Shown here piece after piece: positions 1 to 11,480 of a stretch of 64,000 nucleotides of DNA. The stretch is from Chaenocephalus aceratus (lineage: Eukaryota > Chordata > Actinopteri > Perciformes > Channichthyidae). The stretch's first letter is position 1. Each line of letters starts with the position of its first letter. The stretch is taken from NCBI GenBank assembly GCA_023974075.1, contig CM043798.1, positions 1,248,501 to 1,312,500 on the forward strand, read 5' to 3'. A program made the position numbers and the translations under genes. The notes beneath the pieces are model-generated. The model saw nothing but the letters and a program-made list of their open reading frames with translations. It had not been told where the DNA came from and ran no database searches.

Positions 1-430
1 CCGTACACCCCAGCACGTGCACTCCGCTCTGCATCAGCCAAACGGCTCGCTGCACCCTCGCTGTGAAGGGGACCCAAGTTCCCATCAGCAAAAACACGTG
101 GGTTTGCTATCCTGGCTCCAAAATGGTGGAATGAGCTCCCCATTGACATCAGGACAGCAGAAAGCTCACACACCTTCCGGCGCAGACTGAAAACTCATCT
201 CTTTCGACTCCACTTCGAGCGATAGAACTATTAACAAAGCACTTATATACTAATAAAGGACTGGCTTACCTAAAGCCAGTTGAGTAGCACTTGAAATGTT
301 TTTGCTCTATGAAACCTGATGTACTTATATGATTCTGTTTTCTTCAAGTTTGTATTTTGTTGGTGGAACGCACTTATTGTAAGTCGCTTTGGATAAAAGC
401 GTCAGCTAAATGTAATCTAATGTAATGTAA
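1..430 (+). mobile_element. L2-type LINE, 3' end (5'-truncated by window edge)
   Basis: Frame 1 reads the last residues of an L2/CR1-group ORF2, including the typical WNELP motif and an RRLKTHLF stretch, and ends at a TAG at 223-225. One in-frame stop lies at 64-66, so the copy is dead. A short 3' UTR follows, ending in the TAAGTCGCTTTGGATAAAAG block common to fish L2 tails, then an ATGTAATCTA/ATGTA microsatellite-like tail. The remainder of the element would lie before base 1. Confidence 0.75.
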
Positions 431-435
431 TGTAA

Positions 436-1215
436 TAGAAATATAGAATAGAACATATCAAGAAGATACTGTAAATTATATCTAGAATAAAACAGTTTAG
501 TGCCGGATGTACAAAGATATTAATAGGAGGATGTGCAAAACAGACAAACTAATTAGGCTTTATTTAAACATTAAATAATACTTTAGGTTAAGATCTTCTT
601 TTAAATACATGTAAGCAAAAAGCTTTGGGGGAATCTGATAAATATTAAGCCTGACAAAGTACTTAACGTCTAAAATATTGCATGGTTTGTTTTGGGACTT
701 GACAATCAACTTTCCTGCAATGTTAACTATGTTGAAGCACTTATTTTAACCGATATTATACATATTTATTATACTCTTATAAGATGTATGTAGATAGAAT
801 AAGAAATGTGCAGAATATGACAGTTTAATGGTGGAGGTACACACATATTAATAGATGTCTTGTTGAGGAACCTATGACCCAAGTTTGTCATCATTGCATA
901 ACTACACCGTAGTTGGATATATGATATGTCATTAAACCTTTGGAAATATTGAAAGGGATGTGCAAAATAGCCATTATATACAGTTTTTGATGAACAATTA
1001 GAGAATAACGAGTAATGAATATACTTTATAGAGATCTGCAGATACCTTTTTTGTCTTCTCAAGCACCCTGATTGTTGGCACTTCACTGAATTTTACGTGT
1101 AACTAAAGTCTGATTTAAGGGTTGTTTATATTTCACATCATTAATCCAAATCTGTAAAGTAACTAAAATAAATGTAGTAAAAATACCAGGTTAACCTTAA
1201 AGAAAGCCCTGAGGA
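436..1215 (+). repeat. Foldback-element body fragment (copy 1)
   Basis: Non-coding AT-rich sequence that recurs with clear similarity at 5,150-5,430 and 60,125-60,740. Shared blocks include a stretch around AAACAGTTTAGTGC, the block with GTTAACTATGTTGAAGCACT, and the end block with ACCAGGTTAACC. It looks like part of the interior of the long-inverted-repeat elements described at 3,941-6,672 and 56,953-61,654, here without its terminal repeats. No gene is visible. Confidence 0.6.
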
Positions 1216-1246
1216 TTATAAAAGACCCCAATCACCCCAGCCACAA

Positions 1247-1691
1247 TGTCAGAGTTTGAGTTGTGTTGTGTCTTGTTGTGGGGTTATTTTGCTTTTCTGT
1301 TCTCTTTGTCATGTTTTCCTCCTTGTTTCTTGTCTGGTCCTTCTCCCTGTGTCTTCCTCCCTGTCGTTAGTTTCCCTGGTGTGTCCAATTGTCTGATTGT
1401 GTTCACCTGTTGCCCTTGTGTTTCTCCTCCCCTGCCCGGCTGTTTCTCGTCTCGTGATTACCCCTCCCTGTATTTAGTCTTGTCTCTTCCTGTGTTCGGT
1501 GTCGGTTCATTGTTTGTTTTTCCCCGTCACTCTCCATGTCAGTCATCGTCAGCTTTTTGTATTATATCTTCCTTGTGCTTCCTTTGTGTTTTTGCCATCA
1601 GCTTTTACAATAAAACTCGTTTTTGTTTTCTAGACCAACTTACCTTTTTTTGTAGTCTGCTTTTGGGTCCTACCTTTCCCAAACCGTAACA
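1247..1691 (+). mobile_element. LTR of a Gypsy-type retrotransposon
   Basis: A 445-bp segment begins TGTCAGAG and ends CGTAACA, the TG...CA form of retroviral-type LTRs. It is rich in T and C, contains an AATAAA at about 1,608, and its last part (TTTGGGTCC... then AAACCGTAACA) resembles the 3' end of common fish Gypsy LTRs. It is directly followed by GAATGAACCGACCAACTTTG, resembling the leader of those elements, and a short gag-start-like stretch. No second LTR was found, so this is a solo or truncated copy. Confidence 0.6.
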
Positions 1692-1862
1692 GAATGAACC
1701 GACCAACTTTGGACTCAGCAGACTCTGATTATTTTTCTCTACAGGCCCCTGTATTCTGTCGGCGAACCGACCGTCTCAAGTCTCCTCTCGTGTTCCCTCT
1801 CAAGTCTCTTCTCGAGTCCCCTCTCAAGCCACCTCTCAAGTTCCCTCTCGAGTCCCCTTTCA

Positions 1863-2345
1863 AGTCACCTCTTCTGCCAGGGGTCCTGCCAACCCTGTGT
1901 CCTGTCCTGTTGGGGGTCCCGCCGACTGCTCTTCTGCCGGGGGTCCTGCCAACCCTATGTCCTGTGCCGTTGGAAGCCCCGCCGACTACTGTCTCGCCGG
2001 GGGTCCTGCCAACCCAATGTCCTGTGCCGTTGGGGGTCCAGCCGACACCTGTTTCGTCGGGGGTCCTGCCAACTCCATGTCCTGTGTCATTGGGGGTTCC
2101 GCTGAGGGGCCTGCCAACTCCACGTCCAGTGTCGTTGGGGGTTCCACCGGATTTCCCGCCAACACCTGATCCTGTCCTGTTGGGGTTTTCTGCCGACACC
2201 TGCTCCGCCGGATTTCCTGCCAACACCAGATCCTGTCCTGTTGCGGGTCCTGCCGAAACGTGCTATGCCGAGGGTCCTGCCGACACCAGCCCTTGCTCCG
2301 TCGGGGGTCCCACTGTCGCCGGCCCATGTTCCGTCCAGGGTCCCG
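1863..2345. repeat. 60-bp minisatellite (proline-coding)
   Basis: Units of 60 bp begin near 1,871, 1,931, 1,991 and 2,051, each carrying GGGGGTCCTGCCAAC and a TGTCCTGT block. Later units to about 2,345 are degenerate. Because 60 is a multiple of three, all forward frames stay open. Confidence 0.8.
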
Positions 2346-2376
2346 TCTCTGCCTGAGACCTCCTTCTCAAACTCTG

Positions 2377-2592
2377 CCTTTCCCCCGGGCCGTCCGCCCG
2401 AGACCCCCCTCCATGGACTCTGCCTTGCCCCGGGCCGTCCGCCCGAGATCCCCTCCATGGACTCTGCCTTGCCCGGGCCGTCCGCCCGAGATCCCCTCCA
2501 TGGACTCTGCCTTGCCCCCGGGCCGTCCGCCCGAGACCCCCACCATGGACTCTGCCTTGCTCCCGGGCCGTCCGCCCGAGAGCACCTCAATG
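2377..2592. repeat. 45-bp minisatellite
   Basis: Four to five units of about 45 bp contain GGGCCGTCCGCCCGAGA followed by CATGGACTCTGCCTTG. The period keeps reading frames open on both strands. Confidence 0.8.
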
Positions 2593-2644
2593 AACTGTGC
2601 CTTTCCTGGGACACGTTCGATTCCTGTTTTGGTTAGTGTGCCGT

Positions 2645-2845
2645 CGATGGGATTCATTCCATTTCAAAGTGCTGTTTGACGCTCCAAACTTCGCGCACTG
2701 CCACTCCAACATCCAATCACAGAGCTTGAGGACTAATCACGGGGTTTGTCAAGCAAAGCACATGGTGTAGTCCCAAATGATAGCTGAGGATTCTGGGTAT
2801 GTGTAGTGTCTTCTGCCATCCTAAACTCCGAAAAAAATATTTGTT
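2645..2845 (+). repeat. Foldback-element body fragment (copy 2)
   Basis: Closely similar to 5,945-6,150. Both have CATTCCATTTCAAAG, then AATCACAGAGCTTGAGG, GGGGTTTGT, GATAGCTG and ATTCTGGGTA, then CTAAACTCCGAAAAAA. Looser matches lie at 41,400-41,530 (inverted) and 60,985-61,110. This is the right part of the same element interior, cut off by the L1 fragment that follows. Confidence 0.7.
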
Positions 2846-3310
2846 TGCTTCTCTCTCCCCACACCTATCCACTTAAACCCAGATTTCCCCCCGGTTTGGT
2901 GGACCATGCCTACTCTCCATGGGCTGATGTGGGTATAGTAACTGTGGGATATTTAGTGTCAGAGGGCAGTGTGATGTCTTTTGATCAGCTGAGAGGAAAG
3001 TATAACCTTCCTCAGAGTAATTTCTTTAGATACTTGCAAATACGCAGTTTTATCTCCTCCGCTACTAAGTTGCATCCCAATGGGTTTTCTCTTTTGGCTG
3101 TGGAGAAGGTTATTCACAACCATGGTACCAGAAAATGTATCACCAGGTTTTATAGGGCCCTGTCTATTACAAACAATCAATGCTTGGTTTGTACCAGGTC
3201 TCTCTGGGATACTGATTTTGGAGAGGCTATCCTGGATGATGAGTGGGACAGTGTCTGGTCAAGTTTTATAGGTTGCTTATCTACCAACAAAGCTAGGGAG
3301 ATGCAATTGG
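2846..3310 (+). pseudogene. L1-like LINE ORF2 C-terminal fragment
   Basis: The open frame reads an L1-clade ORF2 tail: a GLVDHAYSPWAD stretch, then MSFDQLRGKYNLPQSNFFRY followed by LQIRSFI, then a W..dfG..i.ddeW pattern. The MSFxxLxxxYxLPxxxFFRYLQxRxFI signature is typical of fish L1 elements downstream of the RT. There is no start codon, endonuclease or RT, so it is a short dead fragment. Its right edge abuts a hAT-like transposase without a poly(A) tail, so the junction is a deletion or recombination point. Confidence 0.65.
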
Positions 3311-3937
3311 ACTGCATGCTGTCAGTTTGTAAAGACTACATTCTGGAGGAAGTAAAACATGCTAATTATCTAGCTATTCAGTCAGATGAGACAACTGACA
3401 TTTGCACCCATGGCAGTTAGTGCTTGTGCTATGGTACAGCGACCTGCATAACAACGTCAAAGAGCATTTTTTTTTAGTTCATCCCTCTTCAGAGTGTGAA
3501 TGCTGACCCAGTTGCCAGCGCGCTGAGGGAAAGGCTGGGCACTATCCTCCCCGATGGACAACAGGGCAAACGAATCGCCCAAGCCTATGACGGTGCAGCG
3601 GTGATGAGGGGAGCTAAAGGTGGAGTTCAGTGGAAAGTAAAGGATGTGTACAGAAGTGCACACTACATCCACTGCTATGTGCATGCTGAACCTCATCATG
3701 CAGCAGGCAACATCACACATCCCCAAGATAAGAACATTTTTGTTTGGATTTGCTGCATTTTTCTCCAGGTACTTTAAGCGAACTGCGATCCTGGATCAAG
3801 TGGTGGTACACAGACTTCCTGGCACTTCCACAACAAGATGGAACTTCCACAGTCTGCTGTTAACACTGTGTATGAGCACAAGGATGTCATCCTAAGGTGT
3901 TTACAGACCATCAGAGACTCCAACAAGTCCTCCAACT
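3311..3937 (+). pseudogene. hAT-like transposase fragment (ZMYM1-like family), part 1
   Basis: The frame carries IQSDETTD, then after frameshifts IAQAYDGAAVMRGAKGGVQ, AHYIHCYVH and TSTTRWNFHS, in the order seen in the hAT-like transposases often annotated in fish as zinc finger MYM-type 1-like. Stops and frame changes occur near 3,420, 3,770 and 3,830. The reading continues at 6,681 after a 2.7-kb insertion. The N-terminal zinc finger is missing. Confidence 0.65.
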
Positions 3938-3940
3938 CAT

Positions 3941-4515
3941 ACGACCAAATGGGTCGATTGTTTAAGCCCTTATTACGACCAAATATGTCGTTTGTTCAAG
4001 CGCATAATACGACCTATAATTACGTTTTAAAATTGTCGGCCTCTAGTGCTCCCGTTCAATGCAAACGTTACAGAGGGTTGTTTATTCACAAATAACCCTC
4101 TCTGTAAAATCCTAAATTGTAGGATAGTTTGGCCATTAAAACGCTTTATGATTAGATTTCTAGCGAGAAGTATATATTGTACTTTTAGAATCCACGTCCA
4201 GTCGATATGTAGGATCTATAGTTTGATAGATATTACGAAGATGATTTGAGGTTTCGTCAGGAGAACGTGTATATGCGGCAAGCTTCCATGTAAAGTTACG
4301 GGTTGAAAACAGTATTTCCGGTCTCGACGTTTTCATAATAAAACCAATGATCAAATGATTTAACAGTGATATCTGCACTACTCATCCACTAAAAAACATC
4401 AGTTTATCCTAGTTAATTATACGACATTAATTGGTTTAAATTGTGTACAATGCTTTTGTGTTTTTCCCATAGGTTTTTCTCTTTCGATTCTGAGAGACAC
4501 ATTTCTTTTTTCAGA
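3941..4515 (+). repeat. Left inverted repeat of foldback element A
   Basis: Reverse-complementary to 6,113-6,672. Matching blocks include the terminus, the GGTTGTTTATTCACAAATAA region, the CGAGAAGTATATATTGTAC region and TTGTGTACAATGCTTTTGTG near the inner edge. Confidence 0.75.
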
Positions 4516-4572
4516 GGTTTTGATCGGCTAAAATCACGCCGCAATGCACGTCGGGATATAGTGTTTATGTGA

Positions 4573-6112
4573 TATGAAATCGGAAAACATTAAAAAAAAT
4601 AATAATAATACTTTATTCCGAGTGTTCTTGCTTTTCTCTTTGAAAGTCATCACATAACGGCATTGCAATACACGGTTCGGCTGCATTAAATATTACATAT
4701 CTGCCCTAGATATGTATTTATAGAGCCCTGATCAGAAGACCTTTTGACAAACTGGAAGAGATGCCGCCAAAACTGAATACGTGACGTGGACCATAAATAT
4801 ATCAACAATTAAACAACATCTTCCATTTCTTTTCACACAATACGTCTCCTTGCAGTATCAACACTAATTCGGCTGACTTTTATATTTGATCCAATTAGTA
4901 GATCTGTCTGTATTTACACCATAACGGTGCACAGCTGATAGAAAGGGACTTTTTTGTAGTTTTTAAAGATATTACTGATTTTATGAACTACCTTTCCAAC
5001 TCCTCATGCAGTTGACTGTTTTATTAACTAGACCACTGGTCTAAACCGCACCTCCTAGTGGTTAAAGCACGTTATTGAATTTAGTTGTTGAATAAGTTAT
5101 ATTTGATGAAAACATTTAAATATTAAGAGTAGCCTACATACAAAATAGGGGTCAATGATAGAAATATAGAATGGAAAATATCAAGAAGATACTGTAGTGC
5201 TCTCTACAATAAAACAGTTTAGTGCAGGACGTCCAAAGATATTAATAGGAGGATGTGCAAAACAGACAAACTGATAAGGCTGAATTTTACTCAGGTGTAA
5301 CTAAAGTCTGATTTAAGGGTTGTTTATATTTCACATCATTAATCAGAATCTGCAAAGTAACAAAAATAAATGTAGTAGAGTAAAAATACCAGGTTAACCT
5401 CTGAATTGTAGTGGAGTAGAACAAAGTAGTAGCCTACATGCTGCTGTAACAAAAACATTTCCCAACTTGGGATCAATAAAGTATCTTAATTTAAGATGAT
5501 CGATGGCTACTGCCATATTTGCTAAATGTGCATCTGAACCTTGACAAGTGCATGTTTCAGGCTTATCAATGAACAACAGGAGGGGTCACAGACATAAGAC
5601 CAGCTGTTAAATAAAGCTCTTCTGACCTTAGCTGTCATGTGGTATTAATGCTGCCCATTATAGACACAAGCAATTTTCACCCATGTATTAATTATATGTT
5701 TTAAATTTGATAACACCAATGTGTTTCGTATCCCCTAAACCTCCAGGGATGTATACAGTTTAATACTGGCAACTTCTAATTGTGGGAAATACAAAAACGT
5801 CTTTTAAAACTACATTTCCCAGTAGAGACGTGCCATAGAACATGTTGCGAAACACACAATAGCCAACAAGTGTAATTCTGGGGGGGAGGGCCGGGCTGGA
5901 CCCGTCCAAGTCCAGTTTTGGATAGTCTGGCGTGGTTCCATTCCATTTCAAAGAGCTGTTTGACAGCGTAACCTTGTCGCACTGCCACTCCAATATCCAA
6001 TCACAGAGCTTGAGGGCTAATCACGGGGTTTGTAAAGCAAGGCGGATGTTGTAGTCCCAAACGATAGCTGGGGATTCTGGGTAGTGTAGTGTCTTCGGAA
6101 ACTCTGTAGTGT
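4573..6112 (+). repeat. Shared interior of foldback elements
   Basis: The left half (4,573-4,890) matches 57,083-57,400, including CATCACATAACGGCATTG. The right half (5,150-6,112) matches 60,590-61,110 and fragments at 436-1,215 and 2,645-2,845. No protein-coding signature was seen in any frame, and short ORFs here are chance. Confidence 0.7.
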
Positions 6113-6672
6113 CTAAACTCCGAAAAAACTATTTGTTTCTCCGAATCGAAGGTTAAAAACACAAAAGCATTGTACACAATTTAAACCAATCAATATTGTG
6201 TAATTAACAAGGATAAACTGATGTTTTTTAGTGGATGAGTAATGCAGATATCACTGTGTAATCATTTGACAGTGTGGGGAATACTTCCGGTTTTATTATG
6301 AAAACTTCGAGACCGGAAAAACTGTTTTCACCCACGCACATGGAAGCTGCCCCATATACACGTTCTCCTGGCGAGACCTCAAATCATCTTCGTATATCTA
6401 TCAAACTGTAGATCCTACACATCCACTGGAAGTAGATTATAAAAGTACAATATACACTTCTCGCTAGAAATCTAATAAAAAAGCATTTTAATGGCCAAAC
6501 TATTCCACAATTTAGGATTTTCCAGAGAGGGTTATTTGTGAATAAACGACCCTCCGGAGCGTTTGCAATCGACAGGAGCATGTTGTTTCTTACACGACCA
6601 CTAGAGGTGCTACACTTTAAAACGTGACTCTGGGTCGTATTTAGCTGCTGAACAATCGACCTATATGGTCGT
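6113..6672 (-). repeat. Right inverted repeat of foldback element A
   Basis: The inverted partner of 3,941-4,515, ending in ATATGGTCGT. Confidence 0.75.
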
Positions 6673-6680
6673 TATTTGTA

Positions 6681-7190
6681 GGAGGACAGGCTGAGAGACT
6701 CAGGGAAGCCGGGGGCTTTGTGAGAATGCTGGATCTTTCTTTTTACTGACATTGTTCCACAAGATCATGCCGTGTGTAGACATGCTGTTTAACCAACTGC
6801 AGAAGAGGAACATTGATTCTCTCTACATCATCCAGAGGTTCACCAGCAGCATACAAACAATCAGGTAAATCATTATTTACAATGGCTGAGACATGCTTAA
6901 TATAGGAAATCTGTGAAACCTAAATGTGAATTAGCTGAACTTGCTAACAACTCATACATACTTGTTTCAATATCAACAGGCGAACTGGAAATGTATATTG
7001 TACACGATTTATAAGGTGTATCTCTGAATACTATTTCAAATAGTCAAACCTAATTCGTCAATTCTTGCCACAATGAGTACATGGTTACTTGGATCAGGGA
7101 CTCCATTCCTTCTGGTGATCTGTGCAGCAGCCGCCCACAAAGAACGGAGGACACTTGGACATGAAGAGCAACAGCGGTTGGCTAGAGAGG
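6681..7190 (+). pseudogene. hAT-like transposase fragment, part 2
   Basis: Continues the frame broken at 3,937: in the forward frames one reads RLREAGGFVRMLDLSF, then, after a frame change, MPCVDMLFNQLQKRNIDSLY and IQRFTSSIQTIR ending at a GTAAAT donor near 6,866. A further exon-like piece at about 7,110-7,190 reads ERRTLGHEEQQRLARE before GTAAGC. The order agrees with hAT-like ZMYM1-type transposases. The remaining C-terminus, including the dimerisation region, is not found. Confidence 0.6.
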
Positions 7191-7755
7191 TAAGCAGTAA
7201 TAGTAATGTGTTCCATGACCAAAAGCTCCTTTCATAATATAGGTAATTTCATATCACAATAATGATACATTTCACAATAAAGCCCATTTTCTGTTAGGTA
7301 AAATATTGACATGGAAAGGCCGATTTATTATGTATGTATGTGTAGCCTGTTATTGTCTAATTCTACCACACTGTGAATGACTTAAAAGTAAATATGTGCA
7401 TTGTTTGCCAACTCGTGTACTAACAGTGTAAATCAAATATGCTCAAATAGCACAATTGCTGCTAGTATGACAGTAATACAAAACTCTGCCCCATAAATAT
7501 CCCAATAATCCATCCATGACACCCACTTTTATTTGATTTGACATACTTTATAATTATGTCATATATATATATATATATAGCACTAACTTTGTTTTAAATT
7601 AAAATCTGCAAAATATGTATGTTGTGACCATCTATTATTTTCTTAATTTAAGATAGTCATCTGATCTGCTCTTATTGGTTAACCTATTATTGATCAATAG
7701 CAAGCTGCTTAGAGGCACGCTGACAAAATGTATAACATTTAGTAGGATATATCCC

Positions 7756-8144
7756 TTAAAGGTGGGGTAGGTAGTTTTGGAGAAACCAGCTTGAGTGTGC
7801 AAGAATTTGAAAATACACAGCCGGAAAAAATCTGCCACTTCCTCACAGAGCCCCTCTTCCTACACACACGAACGCGCACACGGCCAATGAGGGCACGAGA
7901 TAAATTTGTACACAGATTGAAGGCTGACAGGCAGGTAGGCCATCCAGTTACTTTAGCCGGGCCGGCTCAGATGATTGGTCGTGCTTTTTACAGAACTACG
8001 GCTTCCAGAGATGACATTTTTGTATGGATTTGTTGTCAAAGCACTTCAGGTATTCATTGCTATCGGATGTTAAGAGCATTCCATGGAATATAACAACAAG
8101 TGTATCTCGAGCCGGTTTCTCAAATGTACCTACCCCACCTTTAA
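7756..8144. mobile_element. TTAA-flanked non-autonomous DNA element
   Basis: The segment is bounded by TTAA on both sides with perfect inverted ends AGGTGGGGTAGGTA and TACCTACCCCACCT, about 389 bp in all. An inner pair (GGAGAAACCAGCTTGAG and CTCGAGCCGGTTTCTC) extends the inverted repeat. TTAA duplications are typical of piggyBac and Kolobok families. No transposase is encoded. Confidence 0.75.
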
Positions 8145-8235
8145 GTGCTCAAAAGATTAGACAGGTATTCTTTAGCAGATTAAAAATACACCAGGAAATA
8201 CCACAAAGCCTGTGTAGTCCCACTGCTGAATACAG

Positions 8236-8450
8236 ACGTACTTAAAAGTATAAATACCAAAGTGTAGGAATACTCTGTTATAAATGAAAGGACTGTATTA
8301 AAAATGTTACTCAATTAAAAGTACAAAAGTATTAGCAGTAAATGATTATGTAGGCTACTTAGAGTACTCATTGTGTGCAGATTAGCCCATTCCAGAATCA
8401 TATATATTATATGTTTTAATTACAATTATTGATTGATTCAACATTGTCAA
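8236..8450. repeat. Dispersed teleost repeat, copy 1
   Basis: Similar in direct orientation to 11,065-11,285: shared order of a GAATACTCT block, AAAAGTATTAGCA, GTACTCAT and GCAGATT. AT-rich and non-coding. It resembles the widespread fish repeat with runs such as GTACTTGAGTAAAT. Confidence 0.55.
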
Positions 8451-9700
8451 GCGAGTAGAACTAATTGTAATTATTGTATTTACTGCGGGTCGTTTGTGAA
8501 TTGAATCCAGATCCAACTAAAGTCCTATAACCTATGTGTTCTCATTGTTTATCATTAATCTTTATCTGTAGAAAACAGAAATATCCAAGTAAAGTAAAGG
8601 TACATCAACATTTTACTTAATTATAGTACTTGAGTAAATGTTCTTAGGTACTTAACTCCACTAAGTTTATATTATCATTATGATGCATGTTTAGGCCTAC
8701 ATACCATACGTTTACCTAACATTACATTGTAGGACGTTACAGTAATCTCCAAACGCTAGAATATAACGTCGCTTATCATTGGTGGAATCCAACCGTCCAT
8801 CAGAAGGAGGGTCCAGTCAGGTGCAGCATTACATGACAGTGTGGATGATGTGTTCAATGTGTGTACAGGTTGCAGCGTAACTGTTGATAATTTCACGGCT
8901 GAAGCTTTAAAGACGATTTGACACTAGCCATTCGTTTACTACAGTGCTACTGACAGGTATGTAGCCTACTGTTAAACCACAGTTATACATTTCTGTATCA
9001 AATGTTATCAGTTATCACGGGCACAAACACTGAGGAAACAAGTGAACTGATTCCATCCAGAGTGCAGCCAGTGGGTCTGAACCGGGCTTTGCTGATGTAC
9101 CCGCTACGTTCAGGGACCTCTGTACCGGGACAGGGCATTCAGAGGAAGTTCAGTCAGGGATGTTGTTAGCAAGTAGGCTACAGGCCAGTCTGGGTATGAG
9201 CACTTTGCAAACCGGGGGAGGGGAGGGATAGCTTAGAGGAGAATGTTCTCTCACCTCGAGAAAACGAAAGTGATTTCTCTAACATTATATGACTGAACAA
9301 GTGTGTGTTTCTGCAGGAATCAACGCGTCAATGTGTTTCTTTTGTGGCTTTAGATCTTTACACCCGTCTCTGTCGCCAACAGTAGCTACAATTCATCATC
9401 TAGTGAAGTGCTGCGTTTCTGTACCACTGTCAAAGTACGCAGCATTACACAGAGGGCTTCCGGTTCACATAACAACAAATAAAGTATTGAATTAAGTTTA
9501 AGGTAGAACCAGTAGGCTATTCCAAGCACATATTTCGAGCCAGTGTTACATATGCTCCTCTATATAAACATTTCACTGAAATAAATACAGAGTGTATTTT
9601 GGCTTTTAGCAGTTGAAAGGTGCTCTACAGAAGTACATCCTCCACAGAGTGTGCCGGTACAAGCTTCTCTCCAACATCAGAGGCCTCCTGGTCTGGGCAC
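8451..9700. other. Stretch without recognisable gene
   Basis: Single-copy-looking sequence with no long open frame and no repeat that I can identify. A short coding-like piece at 9,613-9,703 is discussed in the findings. Confidence 0.4.
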
Positions 9701-9703
9701 TAT

Positions 9704-10945
<1,242 letters not shown>

Positions 10946-11059
10946 TATGTTTCCTGCAGCCTTAACAGATGGAACAGAGGCTTCAGAGATCATCAAATTC
11001 ACCACAGAATACAAATACTCATTTGACAAGGACATGTTTTCCTTTAGGTTATTGGTAAT

Positions 11060-11480
11060 TACTGTAAATGTACTTAAATAAAAGTAGAAGTACCAGAGTG
11101 TATGAATACTCTATGACAAGTAAAAGTCCTGCATTTAAAAGGTTACTCAAGTACGAGTAGAAAAGTATTAGCATTAAAATATACTTAAAGTAGCAAATTA
11201 TGTGAAAGTACTCATTATGCAGATTGGTCCATTTCAGAATAATATATATGTTTTGACTATAATTATTGATGAATTAAACCAAATCTGCAAAGTAACTGAA
11301 GGTATTAAATAAATGTAGGCCTAGTGCAGTAAAAGTTCACCATTTACCTCTGAACTGTAGTGGGGCAGACGTTCAAAGTAGCACCAATTCAAAATAGTAA
11401 AGTAGTAGTAGGCTATCTCAAAATTGTACTTAAGTACAGTACTTGAGTAAATCTACTTAGATACTTTAGTTTACACAAAT
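11060..11480. repeat. Dispersed teleost repeat, copy 2
   Basis: Direct-orientation relative of 8,236-8,450 that continues further. The middle part (AATCTGCAAAGTAACTG... and CTCTGAACTGTAGTGG) also resembles the foldback-body block at 5,350-5,420. It ends with GTACTTGAGTAAATCTACTT. Confidence 0.55.

Larger units (their letters stand above)
1694..2680 (+). pseudogene. Gag-like remnant with proline-rich tandem repeats
   Basis: After the LTR an ORF starts MNRPTLDSADSDYF, where the LDSAD piece resembles the gag start of fish Gypsy elements. It then runs into proline-rich low-complexity sequence open in several frames because it is made of tandem repeats. No capsid, zinc-knuckle, protease or reverse-transcriptase motif follows. 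Most of the element is therefore deleted or replaced. The gag assignment rests only on the first few residues and position after the LTR. Confidence 0.35.
3941..6672. mobile_element. Foldback element A with long terminal inverted repeats
   Basis: The ends are ACGACCAAATGGGTCGATTG on the left and, inverted, ACGACCATATAGGTCGATTG on the right. The inverted repeats continue inward about 570 bp (3,941-4,515 against 6,113-6,672) with moderate divergence and small gaps. The interior is non-coding. The element interrupts a hAT-like transposase reading frame, which proves insertion. A convincing target duplication was not found. The superfamily is not assigned, and no transposase is present, so it is non-autonomous. 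Confidence 0.75.
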
